DNA of 60,786 nt, from the NCBI RefSeq assembly GCF_002101675.1, contig NZ_LQOY01000253.1:1-60786 (forward strand). The letters run 5' to 3'. Source of the DNA: Mycobacterium gordonae (GTDB lineage Bacteria > Actinomycetota > Actinomycetes > Mycobacteriales > Mycobacteriaceae). This document shows, piece by piece, positions 43,819 through 52,294 of this stretch. How positions within the stretch are numbered: the first letter of the stretch is position 1; every line of letters starts with the position of its first letter. The notes under the pieces are model-generated. The model ran no database searches. It worked only from the letters and a program-made list of their open reading frames with translations, and was not told the DNA's origin. Position numbers and translations under genes: made by a program.

Positions 43819-45021
43819 TCAGCGCTCGGCGCGCTGGTAGGCCGTGACGACGGCGGCCCCGCCCAGGCCGATGTTGTGTTGCAGTGCGGCGCTGACGTTG
43901 TCCACCTGACGCTTGTCGGCGGTGCCCCGCAGTTGCCAGGTGAGCTCGGAGCACTGCGCCAAACCGGTCGCGCCGAGTGGGTGGCCCTTGGAGATCAGCC
44001 CGCCGGACGGGTTGACCACCCAGCGTCCGCCGTAGGTGGTCTGGTTGTCATCGATCAGCTTGGGCGCCTCCCCCTCGCCGCACAGGCCCAGCGCCTCATA
44101 CAGCAGCAGCTCGTTGGCGGAGAAGCAGTCGTGCAGTTCGATCACCTGGAAGTCGTCGGGGCCGAGCCCGGACTGCTGGTACACCTGTTGGGCTGCTTGG
44201 ACATTCATGTCGTAGCCGATGATGTTGCGGGCGCTGCCGTCGAAGGTGGAGGCGAAGTCGGTGGTCATGGATTGCCCCACTATCTCCACCGCCTGTCCGG
44301 CCAGGTCGTGCCTGGAGACGTAGTCCTCACTGGCCAGCACCACCGCCGCGGATCCGTCGGAGGTGGGCGAGCACTGCAGTTTGGTCAGCGGGTCGGAGAT
44401 CATCTTCGCGGCCAGGATGTCGTCGAGGGTGTACTCGTCCTGGAACTGGGCGTACGGGTTGTTGACCGAGTGCTTGTGGTTCTTGAAGCCGATCTTGGCG
44501 AAGTGCTCCGCGGTCGTGCCGTATTTCTTCATGTGCTCGCGCCCAGCCGCGCCGAACATCCACGGCGCCACCGGGAAGGCGAACTCGTCGATCTCGGCCA
44601 GCGCCTTGACGTGCCTGCCCAGCGGAGACTCCCGGTCGTTGGCGCCACCTTGCAGCGCTCCCGGTTGCATCTTCTCGAAACCCAGCGCCAGCACGCAGTC
44701 GGCCAGGCCACCCCGGATGGCTTGCGCGCCCAGGTACAGCGCGGTGGAGCCGGTCGAGCAGTTGTTGTTGACGTTGACGATCGGGATCCCGGTCATGCCC
44801 AGTTCGTAAAGCGCCCGCTGCCCGCAGGTGGAGTCGCCGGCCACGTACCCGACGTAGCCGTGCTCGATCTCGGTGTAGTCGACCCCGGCGTCCTGCAGGG
44901 CCTTGGTGCCGGACTCCCTGGCCATCTGCGGGTAGTCCCAGCCCTCGCGGCGACCGGGCTTTTCGAACTTCGTCATGCCTACGCCGACGACGAAGACCTT
45001 GTTACGACTTTTAGCAGGCAT
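43819..45021 (-). CDS. ltp1: Thiolase-like lipid-transfer protein Ltp1
   Basis: 400 residues from ATG 45021 (MPAKSRNKVFVVGVGMTKFE), chosen because GAAGGGG precedes it; the ORF starts at 45045. Thiolase fold with active-site cysteine in NNNCSTGSTALYLGAQAI, histidine in ELHDCFSANELLLYEALG and GGLISKGHPLGATGLAQ. Such SCP2-thiolase proteins cleave or retro-aldol steroid or acyl side chains; the substrate is inferred from family only. It lies downstream of an inverted repeat that may end the truB transcript. Confidence 0.93.
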   Translation of the reverse strand: MPAKSRNKVFVVGVGMTKFEKPGRREGWDYPQMARESGTKALQDAGVDYTEIEHGYVGYVAGDSTCGQRALYELGMTGIPIVNVNNNCSTGSTALYLGAQAIRGGLADCVLALGFEKMQPGALQGGANDRESPLGRHVKALAEIDEFAFPVAPWMFGAAGREHMKKYGTTAEHFAKIGFKNHKHSVNNPYAQFQDEYTLDDILAAKMISDPLTKLQCSPTSDGSAAVVLASEDYVSRHDLAGQAVEIVGQSMTTDFASTFDGSARNIIGYDMNVQAAQQVYQQSGLGPDDFQVIELHDCFSANELLLYEALGLCGEGEAPKLIDDNQTTYGGRWVVNPSGGLISKGHPLGATGLAQCSELTWQLRGTADKRQVDNVSAALQHNIGLGGAAVVTAYQRAER

Positions 45022-45096
45022 CTTTGCCCCTTCCACGCGGCTCACCTCTCAGTGTGCAACTCGGCTTGGCGACGCCGCAGACCGGGGGCGTACCGG

Positions 45097-45159
45097 CGCC
45101 GAGGCTGAAGAATTGCAGACCCGCACTCGCGTTTTGGCTGCAGATTTTCAGCCTCGGCG
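45097..45159. terminator. Long inverted repeat between truB and ltp1
   Basis: CGCCGAGGCTGAAGAATTGC and its near-complement CTGCAGATTTTCAGCCTCGG pair over about 22 bp with two mismatches, around a 19-nt loop. Likely a terminator for the truB operon. It lies immediately beyond the tandem copies of the truB 3' end. Confidence 0.55.
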
Positions 45160-45169
45160 AAGATAGGTC

Positions 45170-45300
45170 ACTGCATCGTCGCCGGGCGGGAGCCCGATTG
45201 CCCGCCTCCTCCTCAGTCCATACCGGACTGCATCGTCGCCGGGCGGAGCCCGATTGCCCGCCTCCTCCTCAGTCCGTACCGGACTGCATCGTCGCCGGGC
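45170..45300. repeat. Tandem duplication of the truB 3' end (57/56-bp unit)
   Basis: The unit ACTGCATCGTCGCCGGGCGG...CAGTCC(A/G)TACCGG starts at 45170, 45227 and (partial) 45283. The third copy is the coding 3' end of truB (residues IRPATMQSGTD). The first two lie downstream, differing by one inserted G and one A/G change. Each contains a small CGGGC-GCCCG hairpin. Confidence 0.85.
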
Positions 45301-46165
45301 GGATCACCACCACCGATCTGGTGCGGCGGCCCTCGTCGCGCAACAAAGCGATCACCCGGCCCTCGGCGTCCGCGGCGGCATAGACACCGTCGACGCCCGC
45401 GGGCGGCAGGGCACGGCCGTTGCCGGCGGCGTCGGCCTCCTCGGCGGTCAGGTCGCGGCGCGCGAACATCAGCAGGCAGGCCTCGTCCAAGCTCAGCGAC
45501 AGACGCGGGTGCTCCGTCAACTCGTCGAGCGACACCGCGTGGCTCAAGTCGAAGCGGCCGACCCGGGTCCGCCGCAACGCGGTCAAGTGGCCGCCAACCC
45601 CCAGCGCAGCACCGAGATCGCGGGCCAGCGCGCGGATGTAGGTGCCTGAGGAGCAGTCGACCTCCACGTCGAGATCGGTGACGCCCCCCGCGCGCCGCGT
45701 CGCCAGCACCTCGAACCGGTCGATGCGCACCGGCCGGGCGGCCAGCTCGACGGTCTGACCCTCGCGGGCCAGTTGGTAGGAGCGACGCCCGCCGATCTTG
45801 ATCGCGCTTACCGTCGACGGCACCTGCTTGATGTCACCCCGCAGTCCGGCCAACGCCGCCCCGATCTCCTGATCGGTCACATGGTCGGCCGAAATGGACT
45901 GCAGCAGTTCGCCTTCGGCGTCGTCAGTGGAGGTGGACTGGCCCAGCCGGATGGTCGCCGCATAGGACTTCGACGTCGCGGTCAACAAGCCGAGGATCTT
46001 GGTGGCGCGCTCGATGCCGAGCACCAGCACCCCGGTCGCCATCGGGTCCAGCGTTCCGGCGTGACCCACCCGGCGGGTGGCGAAGATCCGCCGACAACGC
46101 CCGACCACGTCATGGCTGGTCATCCCGGCCGGTTTGTCGACGACGACGAGCCCGGCACCGGTCAT
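45269..46165 (-). CDS. truB: tRNA pseudouridine(55) synthase
   Basis: 298 residues from ATG 46165 (MTGAGLVVVDKPAGMTSHDV), overlapping the pptT TGA as ATGA; the ORF's longer upstream part is antisense-like. Catalytic aspartate in GHAGTLDPMATGVLVLG; later VEVDCSSGTYIRALARDLGA. It makes pseudouridine 55 in tRNA T-loops. Its 3' end participates in the tandem repeat 45170-45300, so the last residues are duplicated in DNA but not in protein. Confidence 0.97.
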   Translation of the reverse strand: MTGAGLVVVDKPAGMTSHDVVGRCRRIFATRRVGHAGTLDPMATGVLVLGIERATKILGLLTATSKSYAATIRLGQSTSTDDAEGELLQSISADHVTDQEIGAALAGLRGDIKQVPSTVSAIKIGGRRSYQLAREGQTVELAARPVRIDRFEVLATRRAGGVTDLDVEVDCSSGTYIRALARDLGAALGVGGHLTALRRTRVGRFDLSHAVSLDELTEHPRLSLSLDEACLLMFARRDLTAEEADAAGNGRALPPAGVDGVYAAADAEGRVIALLRDEGRRTRSVVVIRPATMQSGTD

Positions 46166-46830
46166 AGCACGATCGCGGTGAGCACCAGACCGCGCTCCAC
46201 CGACCAGCGCCCGGCCAGCGACGTCAACGGCGGACCCGACAGGGCGGCCGGATCGATCAGGATGCGGGAGACGAACCGACCGTCGGCCGTGAACGTGATG
46301 TGCGCGTCCTCGAACCCCAGCCAGCGCTTGGTCAGCGGAAACCACGCCTTGTACGTTGCTTCTTTGGCGCAGAACAGGATTCGGTCCCAGTGCAGCCTGG
46401 ACGGCAGCGCCGCGGGGATCTCGGCGCGCTCGGCCGGCAGGCTGATCGCGTCCAGCACGCCGTTGGGCAGGACGTCGTGTGGTTCGGCGTCGATACCCAC
46501 CGAGCGCACCGGTCCGTCGCGTCCCACCACGGCGCCGCGGTAGCCGGTGCAATGGGTGAGGCTGCCTACGACCCCGTCGGGCCAGCACGGTTCGCCCTTG
46601 TCTCCCTTGAGGATCGGCACCGGCGACACACCGATCTCGCCGAGCGCCACGCGGGCGCAGTGCCGCACGGTGACGAATTCGTTGCGGCGCTTGGCCACTG
46701 ACCGGGCGATCAGCGGCTCCTCCTCGGGCAGCGGTTGCAGGTCCGGCGGGTCGGCGTACAGCTCGGCATGGCCCAACTCATCGACCAGGGTGCCGGGCAG
46801 CAGCGACGACACCAGCGTGCGCGGGGTCAC
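46162..46830 (-). CDS. pptT: 4'-phosphopantetheinyl transferase PptT
   Basis: 222 residues. Sfp-type transferase: RRNEFVTVRHCARVALGEIG, KGDKGEPCWPDGVVGSLTHC, VGIDAEPHDVLPNGVL (metal-binding D and E) and LFCAKEATYKAWFPLTKRWL. It transfers phosphopantetheine onto carrier proteins of polyketide and peptide synthases. GTG 46830 overlaps the upstream phosphoesterase TGA as GTGA, so the three genes are translationally coupled. Confidence 0.96.
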   Translation of the reverse strand: MTPRTLVSSLLPGTLVDELGHAELYADPPDLQPLPEEEPLIARSVAKRRNEFVTVRHCARVALGEIGVSPVPILKGDKGEPCWPDGVVGSLTHCTGYRGAVVGRDGPVRSVGIDAEPHDVLPNGVLDAISLPAERAEIPAALPSRLHWDRILFCAKEATYKAWFPLTKRWLGFEDAHITFTADGRFVSRILIDPAALSGPPLTSLAGRWSVERGLVLTAIVL

Positions 46831-47792
46831 CGGGACTGCCGCTGCCGCAAGCGTTCCTGAAACTGGGCGTGCTGCGCCCTCATCTCAGGGGTGATGGTGA
46901 AGTGGCCGCCGAAGTCGTTGAGGTAGCCGGGAGCGTACTGCGGGTCGGGCAGCACCTGGCGCAGCCAGCTGTACGGCTTGCGCCGGCGCCACTCGCGCGG
47001 GTAACCCACCGACACCTCTTCGAACCGCACGTCGTCGTACCACGTGGTCCGCGGAATGTGCAGATGGCCGTAGACCGAGCAGATCGCGTTGTAGCGGGTG
47101 TGCCAGTCGGCGGTCTTGGTGGTGCCGCACCACAGCGCGAACTCCGGGTAGAACAACGCGTCGCAAGGGTCGCGCACCAGCGGGAAGTGGTTGACCAGCA
47201 CCGTCGGCTGCATCCAGTCGAGCTGTTCGAGTCGAGCTTTCGTCTTGGTGACCCGCTCCCGGCACCAGGCGTCGCGGGTGGCGTACGGCTCGCAGGAGAG
47301 CAGGAACTCGTCGGTGCAGACCACATTGCGTTCCTTGGCGATGGCCAGGCCTTCGGCCTTGGTGGCTGCGCCGTTGGGCAGGAACGAGTAGTCGTACAGC
47401 AGAAACATCGGGACGATGGTGGCCGGGCCGCCCCGTTCGGTCCATACCGGGAACGGGTGCTCGGGGGTGATGACGCCCATCTCGTCGCACATGTTGACCA
47501 GGTAGTCGTAGCGGGAGCGGCCGAAGACCTGCAGCGGGTCTTTGTTGGTGGTCCACAGTTCGTGGTTGCCCGGCACCCAGATCACCTTGGCAAACCGCCG
47601 CCGCAGCAGATCCAGCGCCCAGCGGATCTCGTCGGTACGTTCGGCGACGTCCCCGCAGACGATCAGCCAGTCGTCCGGCGACGACGGATGTAGCGACTCG
47701 GTGACGGGCTTGTTTCCCAGGTGACCGGTGTGCAGGTCGGAGACAGCCCACAGCGTCGGCTGTCCCCCGCCCGTCGGCTCATGTCCTGCCAC
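46827..47792 (-). CDS. Metallophosphoesterase (calcineurin-like)
   Basis: 321 residues from GTG 47792; the ORF's upstream part to 47873 lacks family sequence. Metal-site motifs: AVSDLHTGH, IVCGDVAE, WVPGNHELW, VNHFPL and YGHLHIPR. The first gene of an operon with pptT and truB (homologue of Rv2795c). I recall reports that it opposes PptT by removing phosphopantetheine in M. tuberculosis; that is literature memory, not visible here. A TAGGGT box 8 nt upstream suggests leaderless transcription. Confidence 0.9.
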   Translation of the reverse strand: MAGHEPTGGGQPTLWAVSDLHTGHLGNKPVTESLHPSSPDDWLIVCGDVAERTDEIRWALDLLRRRFAKVIWVPGNHELWTTNKDPLQVFGRSRYDYLVNMCDEMGVITPEHPFPVWTERGGPATIVPMFLLYDYSFLPNGAATKAEGLAIAKERNVVCTDEFLLSCEPYATRDAWCRERVTKTKARLEQLDWMQPTVLVNHFPLVRDPCDALFYPEFALWCGTTKTADWHTRYNAICSVYGHLHIPRTTWYDDVRFEEVSVGYPREWRRRKPYSWLRQVLPDPQYAPGYLNDFGGHFTITPEMRAQHAQFQERLRQRQSR

Positions 47793-47800
47793 GACTAACC

Positions 47801-47806
47801 ACCCTA
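47801..47806 (-). promoter_or_regulatory. -10 element of the phosphoesterase operon (leaderless)
   Basis: TAGGGT (minus strand) 8 nt before GTG 47792; would drive phosphoesterase-pptT-truB. Confidence 0.45.
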
Positions 47807-47899
47807 GCGATCCGCAGTCGATTGCCCCGTTTCGCTTCCGGGTGTGCTGGAGCGACTTGTACACTCCCGGCAAGAGGATCGCCAGGAGCAGGGGGTGTC

Positions 47900-48475
47900 G
47901 TGTTCGGCAAAGTGCGTCTGGCTGCAGCGCTGAGTGCGCTGGTCACAGCGGTGATTATCGGCTTCCAATACGCTCCTTCGGTTCCCTCGGCGCACGGGCC
48001 GGTCGAGTTGCGGTCGACCGCCCAGCCGATGGAAACCACCATGAAGAGCCCGATCGTGGCGACTTCCGACCCGAGCCCGTTCGACCCCTGCACACAGATT
48101 CCGTTCGACGCGGTGCAGCGGCTGGGTCTGGCTTTCTCGCCGCCCGAGCCGCAGGAGGGCCTGCGTTGCCAGTTCGACGCCGGCAACTACCAGCTGGCCG
48201 TGGAGCCCATCGTCTGGCGGACCTACGCGCAGACGCTGCCCGCCGACGCCGTCGAAACCACGATCCAGGGGCACCGCGCTGCCCAGTACTGGACCTTGAA
48301 GCCGACCTACCACAACAGCTTCTGGTACATCTCCTGCATGGTGACGTTCAAGACCAGCTACGGCGTGATCCAGCAGTCGCTGTTCTACTCGACCGTCTAC
48401 TCCGAGCCCGACGTCGACTGCCCGTCTACCAACTTGCAGCGGGCCAACGACCTCGCCCCGTTCTACAAGTTCTGA
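47900..48475 (+). CDS. DUF3558-like membrane-anchored/secreted protein
   Basis: 191 residues from GTG 47900, preceded by AGGAGCAGGGGG. A single N-terminal hydrophobic segment (RLAAALSALVTAVIIGFQYA) is followed by an extracytoplasmic domain with DPSPFDPCTQIPFDAVQRLG and RCQFDAGNYQLAVEPIVW, and two later cysteines (YISCMV, DVDCPS). The DPC...IP pattern is of the DUF3558 type. No lipobox is seen. It resembles Rv2799. Function unknown. Confidence 0.8.
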   Translation: MFGKVRLAAALSALVTAVIIGFQYAPSVPSAHGPVELRSTAQPMETTMKSPIVATSDPSPFDPCTQIPFDAVQRLGLAFSPPEPQEGLRCQFDAGNYQLAVEPIVWRTYAQTLPADAVETTIQGHRAAQYWTLKPTYHNSFWYISCMVTFKTSYGVIQQSLFYSTVYSEPDVDCPSTNLQRANDLAPFYKF

Positions 48476-48482
48476 TCCTGCC

Positions 48483-48488
48483 TACTCT
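48483..48488 (+). promoter_or_regulatory. -10 element of the CocE/NonD hydrolase gene (leaderless)
   Basis: TACTCT ends 6 nt before GTG 48495 and lies just after the preceding gene's stop, so the hydrolase may have its own leaderless transcript. Confidence 0.4.
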
Positions 48489-48494
48489 GGCTGT

Positions 48495-50201
48495 GTGAGC
48501 ATCACATCCCTTCGGCGTGAGCGACTCAAGCAGCGGAAGCTGACCAGCGGACTCGGACGCAGGGCCGCGCTCGGCGCGATCGGCGCGGCGTTCGGTCTGC
48601 CGCGAGCCACCACGCGCTACACCGTCGACCACGTCAAGATCCCGATGCGCGACGGGGTCCAACTGGTGGCCGACCACTATGCGCCCCAGACGTCCAAGCC
48701 GGCCGGCACCGTGCTGGTTCGGGGTCCGTACGGGCGCAAGCTGCCCTTCTCCCTGGCCTTCGCCAAGCTGTATGCCGCGCGCGGTTATCACGTAGTGCTG
48801 CAGAGCGTTCGGGGCACCTTCGGATCGGCCGGTGAGTTCGAACCGATGGCCAACGAGGCCCAGGACGGCGCCGACACGGTGCAGTGGCTGCGTGAGCAGC
48901 CCTGGTTCACCGGTCGCTTCGCCACCATGGGCCTGTCTTATCTCGGATTCACTCAGTGGGCACTCCTCAACGATCCGCCACCGGAACTGGCCGCCGCGGT
49001 GATCGCGGCGGGGCCGCACGACTTCAGGGAATCGACCTGGGGCACCGGCACATTCGCGGTCAACGACTTCCTGGGCTGGAGCGACATGGTGAGCCGCCAG
49101 GAAGATCCACGCCGCATCCGGCACGGTATACGGCACGTGCGGGCGCCGCGGAAAGTGGCGCGGGCCGTCGGAGCCGTCCCGTTCGGGGCGGCCGCGCGCG
49201 ACCTACTCGGCTCGGGCGCCCCCTGGTTCGAATCGTGGGCCACCGAACCCGCGCCCGACGACCCGTTCTGGGATCGGTTGCGCTTTCCCGACGCGCTGGA
49301 CCGGGCGCAGGTTCCGGTGCTACTGCTCGGCGGCTGGCAGGACCTCTTCATCGGGCAGACGACGGCGCAGTACCGCCACCTCTCCCAGCGGGGCGTGAAC
49401 GTGGCGATGACGGTCGGTCCGTGGACGCACGTCGAGATGATCACCAAGGCGCTGCCCCTCTCGACACGCGAGACGCTGGACTGGCTGGACGCCCACCTCG
49501 CGGGCGCACCGGCCCTGCGCCGGCCGAGCCCGGTGCACGTCTTCGTCACCGGCGAGGGATGGCGTCACCTGCCCGACTGGCCGCCCGCAACCAGCGAGCA
49601 TGCGCTGTACCTGCAGCCCTACGGGCACCTGGGCGACAACCCGCCGGAGATCAACACCCGCCCGGCCAACTTCCACTACGACCCAGCGGACCCGACGCCG
49701 ACGACCGGCGGTCCGCTGCTTTCGGCGAAGGGCGGCTACCTGGACGACACCGACCTGGCCCAGCGCGACGAGGTGCTCAGCTTCACCGGAGCCACCCTCA
49801 CCCAGGATCTGTTCGTTTACGGCAACCCGGTCCTGGAATTGGCGCACAGTTCCGACAACCCACACGTCGACCTGTTCGTCCGGGTCAGCGAAGTCGACGT
49901 CAAGGGCCGGTCGCGAAATGTGAGCGATGGCTACCGGCGACTCGGGGACGGCTCGCGCAGTGTCAGGATCGAACTCGATCCGATCGCGCACCGGTTCGCC
50001 GCCGGAGCGCGCATCCGGGTGCTGATCTCGGGAAGCTGGTCGCCGCGTTATGCGCGCAACCTTGGCACCGGAGAACCGGTGCTGAGCGGACGTCAGCTCA
50101 AGCCGGCGACGCATTCGGTGCACTTCGGCGAATCCCGGCTGCTGCTGCCGGCCGCGAGCTCAGGCGACGGCGGCGCGGACCCGGGTGACGATCGCGGCTA
50201 A
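48495..50201 (+). CDS. CocE/NonD (S15 peptidase) family hydrolase
   Basis: 568 residues. Alpha/beta-hydrolase core: VLVRGPYGRKLPFSLAFAKL, QSVRGTFGSAGEFEPMANEA, DGADTVQWLREQPWFTGRFA, nucleophile serine in TMGLSYLGFTQWA, acid region VPVLLLGGWQDLFIGQT and histidine in VGPWTHVEM. A C-terminal jelly-roll (from about residue 390; GKSRN-like SGSWSPRYARN) completes the family. Substrates are peptides or esters. It resembles Rv2800. The stop overlaps the convergent DUF1802 gene by 42 nt. Confidence 0.9.
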   Translation: MSITSLRRERLKQRKLTSGLGRRAALGAIGAAFGLPRATTRYTVDHVKIPMRDGVQLVADHYAPQTSKPAGTVLVRGPYGRKLPFSLAFAKLYAARGYHVVLQSVRGTFGSAGEFEPMANEAQDGADTVQWLREQPWFTGRFATMGLSYLGFTQWALLNDPPPELAAAVIAAGPHDFRESTWGTGTFAVNDFLGWSDMVSRQEDPRRIRHGIRHVRAPRKVARAVGAVPFGAAARDLLGSGAPWFESWATEPAPDDPFWDRLRFPDALDRAQVPVLLLGGWQDLFIGQTTAQYRHLSQRGVNVAMTVGPWTHVEMITKALPLSTRETLDWLDAHLAGAPALRRPSPVHVFVTGEGWRHLPDWPPATSEHALYLQPYGHLGDNPPEINTRPANFHYDPADPTPTTGGPLLSAKGGYLDDTDLAQRDEVLSFTGATLTQDLFVYGNPVLELAHSSDNPHVDLFVRVSEVDVKGRSRNVSDGYRRLGDGSRSVRIELDPIAHRFAAGARIRVLISGSWSPRYARNLGTGEPVLSGRQLKPATHSVHFGESRLLLPAASSGDGGADPGDDRG

Positions 50202-50717
50202 CTGTTCGTCGTCGTGCACCGGCTCGGCGAGCCGCGGCGTGGTGGGCAGTTGCACCCAGCTGGTGCAGCCGGCGTAGTCGGGGGTGCGGGGCAACCGCAC
50301 CGGCTCGGCGAGCGGTAGCGCCGAGACCACGAGCACCGCGAGCTGATGTCTGGGCCGGAAGTCCAGCCGGTCAGCCCGCACCGATTCGGCGGTCCAGATG
50401 TGCAGGTCTTCGATTTCAGGCAACCGCTCCGGTCGGTTAACCGCCAGCGCGGCAACCACTTTGGCCGCTGCCCGGACCGTCACGTGGTCTTCGGTGCTGT
50501 CATCGGCCGCGGCCGCGAGCAGGTCCCGATGCTCGGGGCGGACGCGCTGGGAGTGGCTGTGCGCCACCGTCGGGAACAATAGGAATTCGCGCGCGGCCAC
50601 CTCGAAGCGCTTCTCCCCGATGCCGCCCTTGCGCAGCAGGACGGTCTGGCGCCCGTCGAGCAGCGCCCGCACCGCGGCACTCCACTCCTTGAGCGCCGTC
50701 GTCTGCGCGCCCGTCAC
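50160..50717 (-). CDS. DUF1802 family protein
   Basis: 185 residues from GTG 50717, which overlaps the DUF2277 gene stop as GTGA; the ORF extends to 50981 in antisense-like sequence. TTALKEWSAAVRALLDGRQT, VLLRKGGIGEKRFEVAAREF and LLFPTVAHSHSQRV fit DUF1802. Function unknown; no catalytic motif recognised. Confidence 0.85.
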   Translation of the reverse strand: MTGAQTTALKEWSAAVRALLDGRQTVLLRKGGIGEKRFEVAAREFLLFPTVAHSHSQRVRPEHRDLLAAAADDSTEDHVTVRAAAKVVAALAVNRPERLPEIEDLHIWTAESVRADRLDFRPRHQLAVLVVSALPLAEPVRLPRTPDYAGCTSWVQLPTTPRLAEPVHDDEQLAAIVTRVRAAVA

Positions 50718-50983
50718 TGCCGCCCCGCGAGCCGGGCCACCACCTCGGGCCGGCGCAGCGGCGGGACCGTCTTGGGCGGCTGGCGCCGGGCCGGCAGCGC
50801 GTCGAGCAGCCGGGCCGTCGAGGCGGTGACCTCGGCGACCGCGGTTTCGAACGCGTCGGCGTTGGCGGCGGACGGATGGGTGATCCCGCTGACCTTGCGC
50901 ACGTACTGGCGCGCCGCGGCCGCGATCTCGTGGGCCGTTGCGGGCGGCTCGAGTCCGCGCAGTTCGGTGATATTGCGGCACAT
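50714..50983 (-). CDS. DUF2277 family protein
   Basis: 89 residues from ATG 50983 (MCRNITELRGLEPPATAHEI), with ARQYVRKVSGITHPS and a C-terminal PPKTVPPLRRPEVVARLAGR; these are DUF2277 features. TATCGT 7 nt before the ATG supports this start over GTG 50992. It is coupled to the DUF1802 gene and function is unknown. Confidence 0.88.
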   Translation of the reverse strand: MCRNITELRGLEPPATAHEIAAAARQYVRKVSGITHPSAANADAFETAVAEVTASTARLLDALPARRQPPKTVPPLRRPEVVARLAGRQ

Positions 50984-50990
50984 GGTCTCC

Positions 50991-50996
50991 ACGATA
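50991..50996 (-). promoter_or_regulatory. -10 element of the DUF2277-DUF1802 unit (leaderless)
   Basis: TATCGT (minus strand) 7 nt before ATG 50983. Confidence 0.45.
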
Positions 50997-51121
50997 GGCG
51001 CGGCACCGGCTTGGCTACCTGCGCTGAGCCTGCATCCGCGGCGGGTCCTCCCGGCGTGTCGCCACCCTCGGCGCAGAATCGCTGCGCTTCACGCAGCGTC
51101 ATTACCGGCCGCGGGCTTGGC

Positions 51122-51127
51122 TACGGT
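51122..51127 (+). promoter_or_regulatory. -10 element of echA16 (leaderless)
   Basis: TACGGT ends 7 nt before ATG 51135; no Shine-Dalgarno sequence is seen. It supports this start rather than the open frame back to 50772. Confidence 0.5.
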
Positions 51128-51134
51128 AAAAGCC

Positions 51135-51884
51135 ATGACCGACGAGATCCTGCTGATCGACACCGACGAGCGGGTGCGCACCCTGACCCTCAACCGCCCG
51201 CAGTCGCGCAACGCGCTGTCTTCCGCGCTGCGCGACCAGTTCTTCGGCGCCCTGGCCGACGCCGAGACCGACGACGGGGTCGACGTCGTCATCGTCACCG
51301 GCGCCGACCCGGTGTTCTGCGCCGGGCTGGACCTCAAGGAGCTGGGCGGGCAGACCGCCCTCCCCGACATATCACCGCGCTGGCCGGCGCTGACCAAGCC
51401 GGTGATCGGCGCCATCAACGGTGCCGCGGTCACTGGTGGGCTCGAACTGGCGCTGTACTGCGACATCCTGATCGCCTCCGAGCACGCCCGATTCGCCGAC
51501 ACTCACGCCCGGGTCGGGCTGCTGCCGACCTGGGGCCTGAGCGTGCGGCTCCCTCAGAAGGTGGGAGTAGGCCTGGCCCGACGGATGAGCATGACCGGCG
51601 ACTACCTTTCGGCCGCCGACGCGCTGCGCGCCGGGCTGGTCACCGAGGTGGTGGCCCATGACCAACTGCTGCCCGCCGCCCGGGCAGTCGCGGCCTCGAT
51701 CGTCGGCAACAACCAGGACGCGGTGCGGGCGCTGCTGGCCTCCTACCACCACATCGACGACGCGCAGATCGGCGGCGGTCTGTGGCTGGAAGCCGCCGCG
51801 GCACGACAGTTCCACACCAGCGGCGACGACATCGCCGCCAATCGGGAGGCCGTGCTGCAGCGCGGGCGTTCACAGGTGCGTTGA
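51135..51884 (+). CDS. echA16: Enoyl-CoA hydratase/isomerase family protein
   Basis: 249 residues, equal to the length of EchA16. Crotonase fold: VRTLTLNRPQSRNALSSALR, VVIVTGADPVFCAGLDLKEL (first oxyanion loop), KPVIGAINGAAVTGGLELAL (second loop) and RFADTHARVGLLPTWGLSVR. It hydrates or isomerises enoyl-CoA in fatty acid degradation; substrate is not known. It is followed 8 nt later by a small membrane gene. Confidence 0.93.
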   Translation: MTDEILLIDTDERVRTLTLNRPQSRNALSSALRDQFFGALADAETDDGVDVVIVTGADPVFCAGLDLKELGGQTALPDISPRWPALTKPVIGAINGAAVTGGLELALYCDILIASEHARFADTHARVGLLPTWGLSVRLPQKVGVGLARRMSMTGDYLSAADALRAGLVTEVVAHDQLLPAARAVAASIVGNNQDAVRALLASYHHIDDAQIGGGLWLEAAAARQFHTSGDDIAANREAVLQRGRSQVR

Positions 51885-51891
51885 CCGCCCG

Positions 51892-52290
51892 GTGACGCAG
51901 CAGCCGGTTGTTCCGCGCGCCGTATGGCGGCGGTCGAGCACGGACGTCGTGTTCACCGTCGTGCTGTTCGTGACGCAATTCGTGGCCAGTGCGCTGTCCT
52001 TCGTCGGCGCGCTGGGACCGGCGATGTGGCTGATGCTGCCCGGGTGCAGTGACAACTGCGACAGCGCGGCAGTCGATCACTTCTACGGTGACGTCACCAC
52101 CGGCGTGGCCGTCGTGGCGGGCGGCATCGTGGCCGGACTCCTGGTAGCTGTCATCGGATCGGTGGTCGCCGGGATACGCCGATCGGTGATGTGGATCTGG
52201 CCGGGACTCGGCGTGGCCGTGGTTGTACTGACCTTTGTTGTGGCACTATCGCTTTGGTTGGATGCGGTACCGAGCGGAATGCCGGCGTGA
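51892..52290 (+). CDS. Small integral membrane protein
   Basis: 132 residues from GTG 51892, 7 nt after echA16. Three hydrophobic segments are at about 16-45 (VVFTVVLFVTQFVASALSFV), 66-90 (GVAVVAGGIVAGLLVAVIGS) and 97-122 (WPGLGVAVVVLTFVVALSLW); a CSDNC pair lies between the first two. No family is recognised. It sits where ugpC is expected, with its stop only 5 nt from ugpB's convergent stop. Confidence 0.75.
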   Translation: MTQQPVVPRAVWRRSSTDVVFTVVLFVTQFVASALSFVGALGPAMWLMLPGCSDNCDSAAVDHFYGDVTTGVAVVAGGIVAGLLVAVIGSVVAGIRRSVMWIWPGLGVAVVVLTFVVALSLWLDAVPSGMPA

Positions 52291-52294
52291 ACGG

